The notes under the pieces were generated by a model, which saw only the letters and a list, made by a program, of their open reading frames with translations, had not been told where the DNA came from and did no database searches. Both the position numbers and the translations under genes were made by a program. DNA of 64,000 nucleotides from Calendula officinalis. Taxonomy: Eukaryota; Streptophyta; Magnoliopsida; Asterales; Asteraceae. The DNA is taken from NCBI GenBank assembly GCA_963853835.1, contig OY970835.1, positions 30,950,047-31,014,046 on the forward strand. Direction: 5' to 3'. Of the stretch, positions 1-13,112 are shown piece after piece; within the stretch, counting starts at the first letter, position 1, and every line of letters begins with the position of its first letter.

Positions 1-2205
1 GACTGTATGGAAGTCTTCATGGACGATTTCTCAGTATTCGGAGACTCCTTCGAGTCATGTCTTTCGAGCTTAGAGCGAGTTCTCATTAGGTGCGAGGAAT
101 CAAATCTCGTGATTAATTGGGAAAAGTGTCATTTCATGGTGCGCGAAGGCATCGTGTTAGGTCACAAAATTTCTGCGAAGGGGATCGAGGTCGATAAATC
201 AAAAATCGATGTCATTTCTAAATTACCTCCCCCTTCAAATGTTAAATCTGTGAGAAGTTTCTTAGGTCATGCGGGGTTCTATCATCGGTTCATCAAGGAT
301 TTTTCCAAGATAACCCGACCCATGACTCACCTTCTCGAGAAGGATACACCTTTTGTGTTCACGCCCGAATGCGTGGAAGCCTTCGATCTCCTCAAGAATC
401 GGCTCACAAAAGCTCCTATCATGGTATCCCCCAATTGGGAGTTACCATTCGAACTCATGTGCGATGCTAGTGATTTCGCACTCGGTGCAGTTTTGGGTCA
501 GCGTATAAACAATCATTTCCAACCTATTTATTACGCGAGCCGAACACTCACCGGTGCTCAGGCGAATTACACCACAACTGAAAAAGAACTCCTTGCAGTG
601 GTTTTCGCCTTTGACAAATTCCGTCCGTACCTTGTTTTATCCAAAACGATTGTCTACACGGATCACCCAGCATTGAAATATCTTTTCGCCAAGCAAGATG
701 CAAAACCGCGTCTCATTCGTTGGATTCTTCTCCTACAAGAATTCGACATCGAGATAAAAGATAAAAAAGGTGCGGAAAATCTTGCGGCGGATCATCTATC
801 CCGATTAGAGAACCCTCACCTTGAGGAGTGCAATGAAGACGGGGTTCATGATACATTTCCCGATGAATTTATCGAAGCGGTCAATGCTTTACAAGACACC
901 AACGACCCGTGGTTCGCTGATTTCGCAAATTATTTAGCGGCGGGTGTCCTTGTTAAAGGAATGACCCATCAACAAAAAGGTAAATTCTTTTCGGATCTAA
1001 AACATTACCATTGGGATGCTCCACATCTTTTCCGGGTCGGTCCTGATTTGATGCATAGACGGTGTGTTTCCGGTGATGAAGCCCATGACATTCTCAACCA
1101 ATGTCATAAAGGCCCCACCGGTGGACATTTCGGTCCAAACTACCCCGCCCGGAAAATTCTTGATGCGGGTTTCTATTGGCCAACGATCTTTAAAGATGCA
1201 CAAGATTTGGTCAAAACTTGTGATGCATGTCAACGAACCGGAAGCATCTCCAAACGGGATGAAATGCCACAACATGGTATCCAAGTTTGTGAGGTTTTCG
1301 ATATTTGGGGCATTGACTTCATGGGTCCGTTTCCAAGCTCCCAAGGTAACAAATATATCCTTGTTGCTGTTGATTACGTCTCCAAATGGGCTGAGGCAAA
1401 AGCTCTTCCAACTAACGATGCTCGAGTCGTAATCAATTTTCTGAAATCTCTTTTCTGCCGGTTCGGTTTCCCGAGGGCGCTGATTAGTGATCGTGGCACA
1501 CATTTTGCCAACCATCTTATGGAGAAAACTCTCCAACGATACGGTGTCCACCATCGTTTCTCGACCGCGTATCATCCACAAACTAGTGGTCAAGTCGAGA
1601 ACACTAATCGGGCCTTAAAAAGAATTCTCGAGAAAACCATTGAGAAAAATCCCAAGTTATGGTCTCAACGACTTGAAGATGCTCTTTGGGCATTCCGTAC
1701 CACCTACAAAACTCCTATCGGCCATACTCCTTATCGGATGATTTACGGGAAAGCATGTCACCTTCCATTCGAGATCGAACACAAAGCCTATTGGGCTATC
1801 AAAGAGTGTGACATGAGTATCGTTCCCGCCGGGACCGAACGTAATCATCAACTCAATCTTCTCGATGAACACCGTTTTGAAGCATACGAAAACTCCCGAA
1901 TCTATAAAGAGAGAAGCAAATATTTGCACGATAAAAAGTTGAAAACTCGAAAATGCTTCCAACCGGGTGACAAGGTCCTCATTTATCAATCCCGATATGA
2001 GTTTTCACCGGGAAAACTTAAATCCAAATGGGTGGGTCCCTATACCGTTCTAAAACAACATCCATCGGGATACGTAGACCTCGTCACCGAAAACGGTCAT
2101 TTTAGTGTCAACGGACATCGCTTGAAGCTTTATCATGAAGACGAGAATGAAGGCGTAACCGAGACGGAGGAAGTGCATTTCGCCATGATGGACGAAAAGA
2201 AGTAA
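1..2205 (+). CDS. Athila-type Ty3/gypsy pol, 3' part (RT end, RNase H, integrase)
   Basis: The reading frame is open from base 1, so the gene begins before the window and the first Met at 7 is not a real start. The order is the end of reverse transcriptase with the FMDD catalytic box (residues about 5-8), RNase H (CDASDFALGAVL about 150-162, YTDHPAL about 217-223), a linker ending in HLSRLENP, then integrase. Integrase shows the H-H-C-C zinc finger (QCHKGPTGGHFG near 364, CDACQRTG near 406) and a catalytic D, D-35-E triad in GIDFMGPF, SDRGTHF and QVENTNR. A C-terminal GPYTVLK module follows. Domain order RT-RH-INT is Ty3/gypsy, and the CQRTGSISKRDEMPQ and WGIDFMGPFPSS wording matches the Athila lineage as I know it. 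No stop or frameshift is visible in this part. Confidence 0.95.
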   Translation, partial: DCMEVFMDDFSVFGDSFESCLSSLERVLIRCEESNLVINWEKCHFMVREGIVLGHKISAKGIEVDKSKIDVISKLPPPSNVKSVRSFLGHAGFYHRFIKDFSKITRPMTHLLEKDTPFVFTPECVEAFDLLKNRLTKAPIMVSPNWELPFELMCDASDFALGAVLGQRINNHFQPIYYASRTLTGAQANYTTTEKELLAVVFAFDKFRPYLVLSKTIVYTDHPALKYLFAKQDAKPRLIRWILLLQEFDIEIKDKKGAENLAADHLSRLENPHLEECNEDGVHDTFPDEFIEAVNALQDTNDPWFADFANYLAAGVLVKGMTHQQKGKFFSDLKHYHWDAPHLFRVGPDLMHRRCVSGDEAHDILNQCHKGPTGGHFGPNYPARKILDAGFYWPTIFKDAQDLVKTCDACQRTGSISKRDEMPQHGIQVCEVFDIWGIDFMGPFPSSQGNKYILVAVDYVSKWAEAKALPTNDARVVINFLKSLFCRFGFPRALISDRGTHFANHLMEKTLQRYGVHHRFSTAYHPQTSGQVENTNRALKRILEKTIEKNPKLWSQRLEDALWAFRTTYKTPIGHTPYRMIYGKACHLPFEIEHKAYWAIKECDMSIVPAGTERNHQLNLLDEHRFEAYENSRIYKERSKYLHDKKLKTRKCFQPGDKVLIYQSRYEFSPGKLKSKWVGPYTVLKQHPSGYVDLVTENGHFSVNGHRLKLYHEDENEGVTETEEVHFAMMDEKK

Positions 2206-2216
2206 AAAGAGCAACA

Positions 2217-2275
2217 CCGAGTCAAGCTCTAGACTCGTAAATCCATGAAGCGCTTCTCGGGAGGCAACCCGTGTT
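2217..2275 (+). other. Conserved post-pol Athila block
   Basis: Twelve bases after the pol stop lies a block (GAGTCAAGCTC, then GAAGCGCTTCTCGGGAGGCA) that recurs nearly unchanged at 14976-15031 just after the pol relic of the second element. It is noncoding, and its conservation between otherwise divergent elements implies a cis function or strong shared ancestry. I cannot say which. Confidence 0.6.
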
Positions 2276-2340
2276 TAGTTGTTTTCCCTTTCCATTCCGC
2301 GTATAAAAAAAAAAAAAAAACGAAAAATATAAAAAAAATC

Positions 2341-2450
2341 TCGAGATAGCAGCTATCTTTGATAGCTGCGCTATCTACCTAATCCGGAGCCAAACAGCAG
2401 GTCAAAATAGAGTTCGGTCAAGAGATAGCGTTCCGCTATCTCGGAACCGA
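2341..2450. repeat. Imperfect GATAGC...GCTATC palindromes inside Athila
   Basis: Between pol and the env-like gene are three inverted pairs of the form AGATAGC(N)GCTATCT, for example GATAGCAGCTATC near 2346 and AGATAGCG...CGCTATCT near 2421-2440. They belong to the same motif family as the palindromes in the 3' LTR of this element and in the solo LTR of element D. Confidence 0.7.
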
Positions 2451-2499
2451 GTCAACTCGGTCGATCCCGCCAGAAATCGCGCCGCGATCTCTCCAGTGG

Positions 2500-2507
2500 G
2501 TATAAAA
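2500..2507 (+). promoter_or_regulatory. Candidate internal TATA box ahead of env-like gene
   Basis: GTATAAAA lies about 125 bases upstream of the first ATG of the env-like gene. It is followed by a C/T-rich leader resembling a plant 5' UTR. This would fit a separate promoter for the downstream gene. No transcript evidence is available here. Confidence 0.4.
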
Positions 2508-2629
2508 CCGTCGACGCTCTTCCCTTCGAGCAAATCGCAATCCCCAGCCCTTCTCTATCGGCGATTTTCACCTCCCAACCCTCAAATCCGACCTAAATCT
2601 TCCGTTTCCTCCCGTAAATCTTCAATTCC

Positions 2630-4979
2630 ATGGCTACTAAGGTTAGTATACACATCTTTTCTTCAAAAAAATCCATGGTTTAGGGTTTAAATCTTAGGTT
2701 TTGGTGGGAGTTTATGCTAAGTCCGAAAATTCTGAAATTGTGCTCATATTTTCGAAATTGATGGTGATTCTTGCTAGTCCTAAGCCATAGGTTGCTAGTT
2801 AGTTGATTTGGTGCAAAACCCTAGTACAAATCTCGAATTTTTAGGGTTTGATTTCACTTTTTAGGGAGAAAATCTATGAACTAGGGCAAGTTCTTGTTCA
2901 AAATCCGAAAATTGCTTATGTTTTGCTTGTTTGATTTTCTACATTGTGTTAATGAGTTCAATTTTGATACATAATATAATTATTTGTTAAATTTGCACAT
3001 TGTGGTTACCATTTTGCAATTGAGTTCAAGTTTTTCTTTTTGTCACTAAAAACATCACTAACATACAAAGAACTTCTGAGTTGCATATATTAAAAACAAA
3101 AAAAAAAAAAAAAATTATTACTAGTGTTGCATAATTTCACACTTAGTTTAACAACTAAGTGTGGGTAAGGAAAATTGGTATTAATTTTTATTTTTACATA
3201 GCTTCACACTTAGTTTAACAACTAAGTGTGGGTATGGGGAAAATGGGAATTAAAGGTGTAAACTTTATCAATTACTTATTTATCTTCAATTTTTATGATT
3301 AAATAACACTTCTAATGGTTAAATTTCTTTTCTTGATTGTGATAAACAGCGAAAGACTAGGGCTTCGACCAAGGCTTCGACATCCCAAGCACCGCAACAA
3401 CCACCGCCACGACCTTCATCCTCGTCCTCATCCTCTGAGGACGACGAAGAAGTCTTACATAGGGATGGTTTTCCGTTGATCCTCAAAAATGCGAATCATC
3501 ATGCATTTGAGGAATTTCACAACATCAAAGTCGAAAGGGTCCACATACGTCTCGAGGAGACGCGAGATGATATCATGCACAAAGACACTCATGTGGGCCG
3601 AACCCCCGATTGGGACTTACTCCGATCCTTAGGCAAGGAAGAAGCCATACGCTCTTACCTGATTCGCGAAGTTCGCGGGAACAACAATGATGTGGTGTTT
3701 ACATGTAATGCTTGGGAAGTGGCGTTAACGATGCGAGAACCGATATACCCCCAAATAGTCCTCGAATTCTTCTCGACCTATCACCTGGATTTCACGAAAG
3801 CTCATAATGAACCCGAAGCCATCTCAATCAATTACCGGGTAGCCAACCATTGGGTTAAGTGTTCTTTGGTATAATTTGCTATCAATTTGGGTCTCTACAC
3901 CGTGGAACAAACACAGAACCCATATTTTATCCCTTATCTGAACCGGGGAGCATATCAAGAGGCCCGGAATGTTGACCGAATTTGGGAAGAACTCGGGGTA
4001 GGCATGTTTGACCCGAGAACATCAAAGAGCAAGCACATCCGGAACAGTGAACATAGATATTTATATCGGATGATCTCAAATACCATTCGCCAAAGAAACG
4101 AAGGGACAGAAAAGATTAATATGTATAGCGTTTGGCTATTGCACCAATTGGTGAACCGGGATCGATTTACTAACATTCCACTCATTATTGCTTCCTTTTT
4201 GAATGGTCCAGCACAGGGACACAAGAAGAAAAGTGGCTTCACAGGAGGCCAATACATTACACGTCTGGTAAAAGCAGCAGTCACTCTCACACCGCGGGTG
4301 ACAAAGACATTGACAAAGAAAGAGATGGAATTTTTAGATATTCACCAACTAGGGGGAATGGGGGTACTTAGAGAGGCAATACCCGGGTTGGAAGCAGGCC
4401 GATTTGCATGGGAAGATAACCCAGCCACTCAAACTGGGGGGAGAGTTGTGCAACCACAACAACCGCAACAACCAAGGCAAGAAAGAAGGCGACGGCAACA
4501 ACCACAAGTACCGGAAGACGTTGAGATGGCCGATTTTGAGCCACCAATCCTCGATCATGGTCACGGGCACCCCGGAGCATCTGGCTCCGGCTCGGGTCCT
4601 TCATCATCTGACCCGTATCAATACTTTATATGCTGATGTTCATGCCTTGCAGGTTGATATGGCAGGTTTGAGGACTGATTTTGGTGGGATGCGGACAGAC
4701 ATGGAGGGTATGAACTTGCAACTTGCAGGTTTGAGGACTGATTTTGGTGGGATGCGGACATACATGGAGGGTATGAACTTTCAACTTCAAAGAAATTACT
4801 ATCAGGTCGAACGGGCCCAGTCATACCATCCTTGGCAAGCTACCGCAGCACCAGCCGAGGCTCAAGTTCCACTACCCTACTGGGGCCCGACTTCACCAGC
4901 TCCGCCGCCCTACTCGACATATGATGCCTGGTTTCAGCAATATGACCCGACGTCGCCCCGCGATGGACGTGATCATTGA
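2630..4979 (+). pseudogene. Athila ORF-1 / env-like gene, spliced first exon, broken
   Basis: An ATG at 2630 opens a four-codon exon (MATK) ending at a donor (AAG|GTTAGT, 2641/2642). An acceptor at 3349 (AACAG|CGA) joins in frame to a basic, Ser-rich stretch (RKTRASTK) and then to the conserved body at about 3420-4400, typical of the ATHILA ORF-1 family. The frame is cut by a TAA at 3872-3874 and resumes at once in the same frame (FAINLGLYTVEQ). A second break near 4600 shifts to the frame that ends at 4979. That tail has a 63-bp tandem duplication (4664-4789, LRTDFGGMRT twice) and a Pro/Tyr-rich C-terminus. Position after pol is the env position. Exon joining is inference from splice consensus and frame. 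Confidence 0.75.
2642..3349 (+). other. Putative intron of the env-like gene
   Basis: GT-AG bounded, AT-rich, without coding potential. It contains two copies of a 27-base hairpin-forming unit (CACACTTAGTTTAAC with its partner AACTAAGTGTGGG) near 3139-3167 and 3204-3232. The AAGTGTGGG half resembles the polypurine-tract sequence of these elements. Confidence 0.5.
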
Positions 4980-6504
4980 GCTTCCTGTTTGACTTTTAAA
5001 CTATTTTCGATTTGGTTGTACTTTTGGATTATTTCCTTTTAGCATCACTTTCGTACCTTTGTCTTTTGGATTATGTTTGTTGGAACTATTTTATCTTTTT
5101 ATGCTAGTGTTGGTTTTAGTTATGTTTGATAGAATGTGATGAGCTGAGGAACTGGATGGAAATGCTCGGAAAATGGATCATGCTTTTGGGATGATAACAA
5201 TACTTGACACACACAAATATCAAAATACCCTCAGGGAGTACCGTTCCCTTTTGCTTTTAACTTTTTTTTAATTTTATTTTATTTTTTTTTTGTTGCATTG
5301 AGGGCAATGCAACGTTTTAAGTGTGGGCATGGGGAGTGGTATCCACCACTTGTTGTATCTTTTAGTAAATCATCTAAAACACGAAAAAATCAGTTTAATC
5401 AGAAATTTTTTTTAGACACATCTCAACCTTAGAAAACAATTTTTGGACAATAGAGTTCACTTTAAAGGGCAAAATGTTTCCTAGCTTTTATGTGTCAATT
5501 TTTGTGGCTTTTCGCCGATCTAATGATCTTTTTAACTCGTTAAGTAAACCACTTCCTAATTTGGAAAATTTGAAATATCTTGTAAGCCGATAAAAATTGC
5601 CTTTTAGAAAATTAAGATTAGCAAAGCTAGCTCCCGATGACATTAGGTTGGATTAAGAGCCTTTAGTTTACGTAAACATATTGCTAAATAATAATACAAT
5701 AGAAAAATTTGAGAATCGGTGAGAATATTCATCCGGCCTTGTGCTCCCGACAAGTACGCCCGAGGGGTCCTTCAAACCTAGCATTCTAAGGTCAACTGAT
5801 CTGGACATGTTGGTCGAAAGTCTTTTACGCGGGTTCACAATGTAAGCTGAGGTTCGAATCGATTCTTGAATAAATACATAATTAAATACTTAGGGAGAAC
5901 AATTAGCCGACCTTGGGTTCCCGACAAGTAAGCTCGCGGGGTCCTTTAAACCTAGCATACTAAGGTCAACTGATCTGGATATGTTGGCTGAAAGTCTTTT
6001 ACGCGGGTGCTCAATGAAAGTTGTGGTTCTCTCTTCCAAACAAAATAAGTAAATAAATTAATAAACGTGCGAAGCATGTAATAAAAGAAATGAAAAATCA
6101 AATAAAATAAATAAACATGCAAAGCATGAAGAAATAGAGCAATTAAGCTGTGAAATGAATAAATAAACTAATTTTTCTTCTTTTAACCTAACTAATTGGG
6201 TAATTTTCATAAAGATGGTGTTTATAGGTTATGCAAGAATGAATGAGGATCTAAGTTAAAAGTAGTATACTTAGCATAGTTAAAAATTTGATTAGATTTG
6301 TGAAAAGTTAGCTAAATTTCTTACACAAACTTGGGCATAAAATATAGTGGAAAATTTTAACTGCTAAATGGACTAGGTTCTGAAAAATTGTTATGTTCTT
6401 TGAATAATTTGAGATTACGTGTCACAGTATAATTTATCTATCTGATTGAATATTTTTTAATGATGATTTGCTTGAGGACAATCAAAGTTCAAGTGTGGGC
6501 ATGT
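4980..6504 (+). other. Athila 3' noncoding region and polypurine tract
   Basis: No coding sequence is seen. It contains a diverged direct duplication of about 125 bases (5730-5853 and 5905-6030; shared CCCGACAAGTA, AAGGTCAACTGATCTGGA and AAAGTCTTTTACGCGGGT). Two AAGTGTGGGCATG blocks follow GAGGGCAATG or GAGGACAATC, at about 5318-5330 and 6491-6503. The second abuts the LTR and is the likely polypurine tract. The first may be an older or secondary tract. Confidence 0.7.
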
Positions 6505-7930
6505 TGATATTGGCAGATTTATACATACTTTTATCTGCCAATATACCTATTTTTATATGTGTTTATCGATTAGAATATGATGTTATCACTCAAATTGTAG
6601 TTTCCATTATGTTTTTCAGGCTATAGAAGAAAAAGTAACAAAAACGGGTCAAAACGATTCAAGAAACGAAGAAATGCAGAAATTCAAGAGATAGCGCCGC
6701 TATCTATGGATAGCGCCGCTATCTATGTCGCTATCTCCGTCGCTATTTCAGTCCAAAACGCTAAAATGAGTCGCTGTTTGATGTCACAAAGAGGAGATAG
6801 CGCCGCTATCTTTTAGATAGCGGCGCGACAAAATGGCGGGATTCGAAAATAGCGACGCTATCGAGCACTTAGCGACGCGATTTTGTGCGATCTGACACCT
6901 ATTTAAGCGAATTTGCAGATCTGATTCAGAACCTTTTGACCTAATTTCGAAAGGCAGCCGAAAAATACCAAAGGAGCACTCAAGATCAAGATTTCAAGGC
7001 TTAAACATTGGTTTTCTATCACTTTTGATTATCATTATGTTTATGTTTATATTTCTTTACGTTTGTTTGATAATTTTTAGCATGTCTATGTGCTAATCAT
7101 CATATATTCGCTATGATTAGATGAAGTTAGGGTTTTAGGTTTGGATATTCTTAGGATTTGATGATGAATGTTTGAATACTTATATTTTTAACAAAGAACC
7201 TTTTTGTTAAACCTCTAATTTTGCATTATTGAATCTGTTTATTAATTGATTGGCTAAATATTGACAACATTGAATTGATCTAGTAATTCCCCTGACTTTT
7301 CATACTTTTGACCTAGTCAGCGACCCACTAGAAATAGGGGTCCGAGATTTGATACCAATAACCTAGGTGAAACTAAAAGTCTGATCTTTAGAGAAGAAAT
7401 TCCTAGGATTAGAAGGTCTCGGAAAGCCGGGCCTAGTTAGAAGTAATAAGCAGGAGTGTGGATTTAAATAGATTTCTTGAGAAGAAATTCCTAGAGATCA
7501 TATTAGATTCATTGTAAGGTTTTGAGAGAAATCTAGTTCCTTAAACTCCTAGAACATGAATTAAATCGGTACTTTAAAACCAAACCTATACCTAGACGGA
7601 TTCGAGTCATAGTGAATATACTCCTTAATATTGAAACACTTCTTCGTCATTTTCGATCAATTGTTTATTTTAAATAATAAATTTTAGTTTTATTATTCAG
7701 TTTGCAAATAAAGATATCCCAAATGAAAACCCTTTTCTATTATTCGTTCAGTTTAATTAATTAGTTTTATATTACATAATCAGCTTAATTGTTCCCTGTG
7801 GAGACGAATAAACCCGAATTTACTTACCTAAACTATATTGCTCACGATTAGGTCATACTTGCCTAAGAGTGTGGTAATCTAGGAAAGGTGTATTTTAGGT
7901 GATTATTTTATAACTAGATTTTACACATCA
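6505..7930 (+). repeat. 3' LTR of the Athila element
   Basis: Begins TGATATTGGCAGAT directly after the AAGTGTGGGC purine tract and ends TTACACATCA, so it has TG...CA ends. The start carries a small inverted repeat (TTGGCAGAT/ATCTGCCAA), matched by a different-sequence hairpin at the same place in the LTRs of the 11311-17786 element. The two LTR types also share the end wording (TAACTAGATTT, then ACATCA) and the block GATTAGGTCATACTTGCCTA. The partner 5' LTR lies outside the window, so no target duplication can be checked. Confidence 0.8.
6687..6880. repeat. GATAGCGCCGCTATC palindrome cluster in Athila LTR
   Basis: Perfect GATAGCGCCGCTATC copies occur near 6690, 6709 and 6804, with degenerate GTCGCTATCT, AGATAGCGGCG and AATAGCGACGCTAT forms between and after them. 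The cluster lies in the 5' third of the LTR, upstream of the likely transcription start, a position suited to regulatory or chromatin signals. Confidence 0.85.
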
Positions 7931-9449
<1,519 letters not shown>

Positions 9450-11310
9450 AGCGTTCATGCGAGAACCTATATTATTGCGAGAACTGCGAGAACCAATTCT
9501 GACCACAGGATTAAATTAATTTAAATTCAAACAGATAGGGGTAGTTTTGTCCATGCATAATTTAATTAATTAATTTAATTTCTTTATTTTAAAAAACCCA
9601 ATATTTAATAACCTGGCAATAACCAACATTCCTATTTCATTGGGATTTCATATTATCTCCCAAAGCACCGTCTTCCCCATCGAACCCATTCACCAGGCAT
9701 ATGAAGTTTTGATTTTTGCGATTGGGCAGCTTGGCGACGGAGCAGGTTGTGGCGGTAAACTAGTAAACCTAATTAATCATTAGCGTTAATTATTTTCATC
9801 ATAACGTATTTGTAGAAGTTTGTGGTTAGTTTAATTAATGGGTAAATCATCAATTTCTCATGTTTGAGGTTTTTGTTTTTTGTTTTGAAGTTATGCGTCA
9901 GAAAGTATGTGAAATAAGTAAAAAAATCATTTTGATATAATATAAGAATTCAATTTGGTGTTTTAAATTATAATATGGCTGACGCATAATCATATTGATG
10001 ACTTTGCATAATCAAACTAAGCCCCACGTAGTTTTCATTTTTTTTATCACGGATTTCTTTCATGTAATTTATATTTGGTTATTATCATAGGCGCTTTCCA
10101 TAATTTTGTGAGTTTTCTTTAATTTTGACTTGTGTATGTTGAGTCAATATTTCTGGTTATGTTGATTTGGTTGGTTTGTGATTAAACAGTCATTTATAGC
10201 TATTGATGATCATATTAATTTTTCTGAAATTGTTGTAGGTTTGTGACTGTTTCTATTCTTGTTTGTGCTTATTGTCACAAATTTGACTTTTCGACCCGTT
10301 TGCGTAAGGAGCAACACTGAAGGTTTTGTTCATCATTTTTATCTTGGATCTCTTCATTAGATGTCAACCTTCATCATATTTCACTAGTTGCAGAGATTTA
10401 TTTTTGTTCCCTAGTTACAATGATTTACATGTACAAGATATTCAAATCACCTCCTTCCACCTCCTCAGTTCACTAGTTGGTTGTTCGTATTGGTCGACAG
10501 ATGCTTCTGGTTTCTGGAAAGGGCGGTGCTAGCGGGTCTAGGGTTTCGACGGTAGAGATATGTGTTGCATCAGTGAACGTATATGGATTATTGTGATTTT
10601 ATTATTGTGTATATTTATGTTAAAATTGTGATATGTGTTAATTTGGGATTTATAGTGTTAATTTGGTTATCGTTATCATTATTTTAGATTGTTCTGTTCT
10701 TTGTTCAAAGTATATATTGTAAGCCGAATATAATGTCCACTAAATTTCATGTTCATAATTGACATTTCAAACACCCTTTTAACTTTTTGTTCACCTGTAG
10801 CTACATGTTTAAAATTTCTAGCGTGTAATTCATTATTAATGTATTAGTTATCCACTATTTATATTAGTTGAAAATGTTCAATAAATTTCATGTTTATGAT
10901 CGACGTTTCGAACACCCCTGAACTTTTTTGTTCATCAGTAGCATCAATTGTAAATGTTCATCGTTGATCGTATTCTATCAGCATGTAAAACAAAATGATC
11001 GTTGTTAAGAAAAGTAATATTCAGCAAACATGAATTTAAACAAATTGTAAACCCTTGAATCCAATGCCGGTAAACAAAACAAAATCTTAAACATGTTATC
11101 AATTAAACAAATCGTGAATCACAAACATTATAATTATAAATAAAAAATAACTGGTCAAAATAAGAAAAGTTATGAAATGTTCATATCATGCAACTTCTTA
11201 CGTTGTATCTTCAGCTTCCTTCATATAAATGGTCATTACTATGAACATTGTTCACCAAATTCAAAACGTTCACTGTTATCAAAACACTAACTTGAAAAAT
11301 GTGGGGATTT

Positions 11311-12892
11311 TGATATTGACGGATTTAGGCATGTTTTTATCCGTCAATAATCTAGTATTTATGCATGTTTTGTAAAGAAATTAAGTTGTTTATGCCTAAA
11401 TGTTTATTGATTGTGAAATGCAGGTTCAAAAGATGAATTATAGAAGAAACGAGTTAAAAACGTAGAAAACGAACAACTCTTAGAAAAACTGCATCTCGAG
11501 CCTTGAAAGTCGCACGGACAACCATATTTTGTAGAGAATGTTGGCTATGTTATTCAACCATATTGAATTAAAATACCACCGGCCAAATGGAACATAAATC
11601 CACGGGTGAACTTATATTTGACACAATTTGCTGTCAATTAATTAAAAAGAAGGGAAATGGCCTCATTTTAAGTGGACAGCGCATATTTTACAATTAAATT
11701 AGGAGCATGTCACGAATTATTTTAGAAGCAGGCAAGCTAGCGGGTCATAATTAAATTGTGGCATGGGCCACAAATGAGATCATTATGCCACGAAATTAAT
11801 GGAAACCAAGTGAAGCCCACGTGCTCAAGGTTTGCAAATAAAAGGGCAGTTTTTAGAGACAAACAGGGGAGTTACGCACGGCAGAGAGGAGACGAACAAA
11901 AAGAACCCCCGACGGGGGTTTGACGTACGAAGCAGGTGACGTACACAAAATTGGAGGAGAAGATTTAAGGCATCATACATCAACAATCATTTGGTTTAAT
12001 TTCTTGTTCTTTATTAACAATGTTTTCAACATTTTGTGTTTGTTTGATGTTTGATCAGTGCTAAACTTTTATTTACTATGGTTTGATGAAATTCTAGGTT
12101 TATGTTTGGTTAATTTTAGGATTACTTTCTCTTGTTTGAATAATTGTTGATTAGTAATTTAATCTTTTGGTTTTAGCCTTAGATCTTTGTCGTTTAATTT
12201 GTTTATTGGTGATTAGTTTAACTATTGACAACATTTGAACTAGTTATTAATATCCTCATCTTTTCACTGAAGTGACCTAGATGACGATCCACTAGGAATA
12301 TGGATTGAAATTAGATTCCAATAAGTTAGGATAAATCGGAAGTCTAACCGTAGTGACGAAAGTTCTAGGTTTAGAGGGTTTAGGTGGTTCAAACCTATTA
12401 AGATCAACAATTCGAGGTGTGATTAGATTACAACTTTTGAGAGAATGAATTCCTATTAGTTGTGTTTAGTTTATTAAACGGGATTGAGAGGAATCTAGTA
12501 CCGTGACCTCTAGAACATTAGAAGTAATCGGGGCTCAATAACTAGACATAAACCTAGATGAAGTCATCCATAGTGAATGTTTTTCCTCCAATTAAATACA
12601 ATTTTACCAAATTTCATTTTCCATTTGTTTAGTTAAAGTTAATTAATTTAGTCAGCTCTTTAAATTAGTAGTTTAATAAAAAAACAAAAACCCTTTTGCA
12701 ATTATCAGTTTTAAATTAATTCATTTAGTTCTAGTTTCACGAATCAGCTTAACTGTTCCATGAGGAGACGATAACCCGTTTTTACTTACTTTTGCTATAC
12801 TATCCGCGATTAGGTCATACTTGCCTAAAAGTGTGGTAGTCTAGGTTGGGAGTGAAAAAGGACATAATTTTATAACTAGATTTAGCACATCA
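11311..12892 (+). repeat. 5' LTR of the Athila derivative
   Basis: Runs from TGATATTGACGG to TTAGCACATCA, with an inverted repeat just inside (ATTGACGGAT/ATCCGTCAAT). The 11 bases TGTGGGGATTT just upstream also occur before the 3' LTR, so the true start could be TGTGGGG at 11300. Confidence 0.88.
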
Positions 12893-12898
12893 AGTTTT

Positions 12899-12920
12899 TG
12901 GCGCCGCTGCCGAGGAACGG
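12899..12920 (+). other. Primer-binding site, tRNA-Asp type
   Basis: TGGCGCCGCTGCCGAGGAAC begins six bases after the 5' LTR. It closely resembles the TGGCGCCGTTGCCGGGG site, complementary to the 3' end of plant tRNA-Asp, that Athila-lineage elements are known to use. Confidence 0.8.
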
Positions 12921-13112
12921 TTGCTTGATTTAGTAGATTAGAACTTAGTTTATTAATTGACCCTCGTCTAAGAACTAGTTCTTGGACGAGTTATTTGCTT
13001 TATTTATTTTACTTTATTTTATTTTTTTTTATTTGTATTTTTTTTTACACCAGGTGCATTTTATAGTTTGTTTTGTTCCCTTGCAGTTTATTTTTCTTTA
13101 CAGGTTATTCAA

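Noticed and set aside
997..1989. Minus- and plus-strand frames inside Athila pol (997-1593, 1064-1432, 1657-1989)
   Set aside because: They lie entirely within the pol reading frame and show no independent domain.
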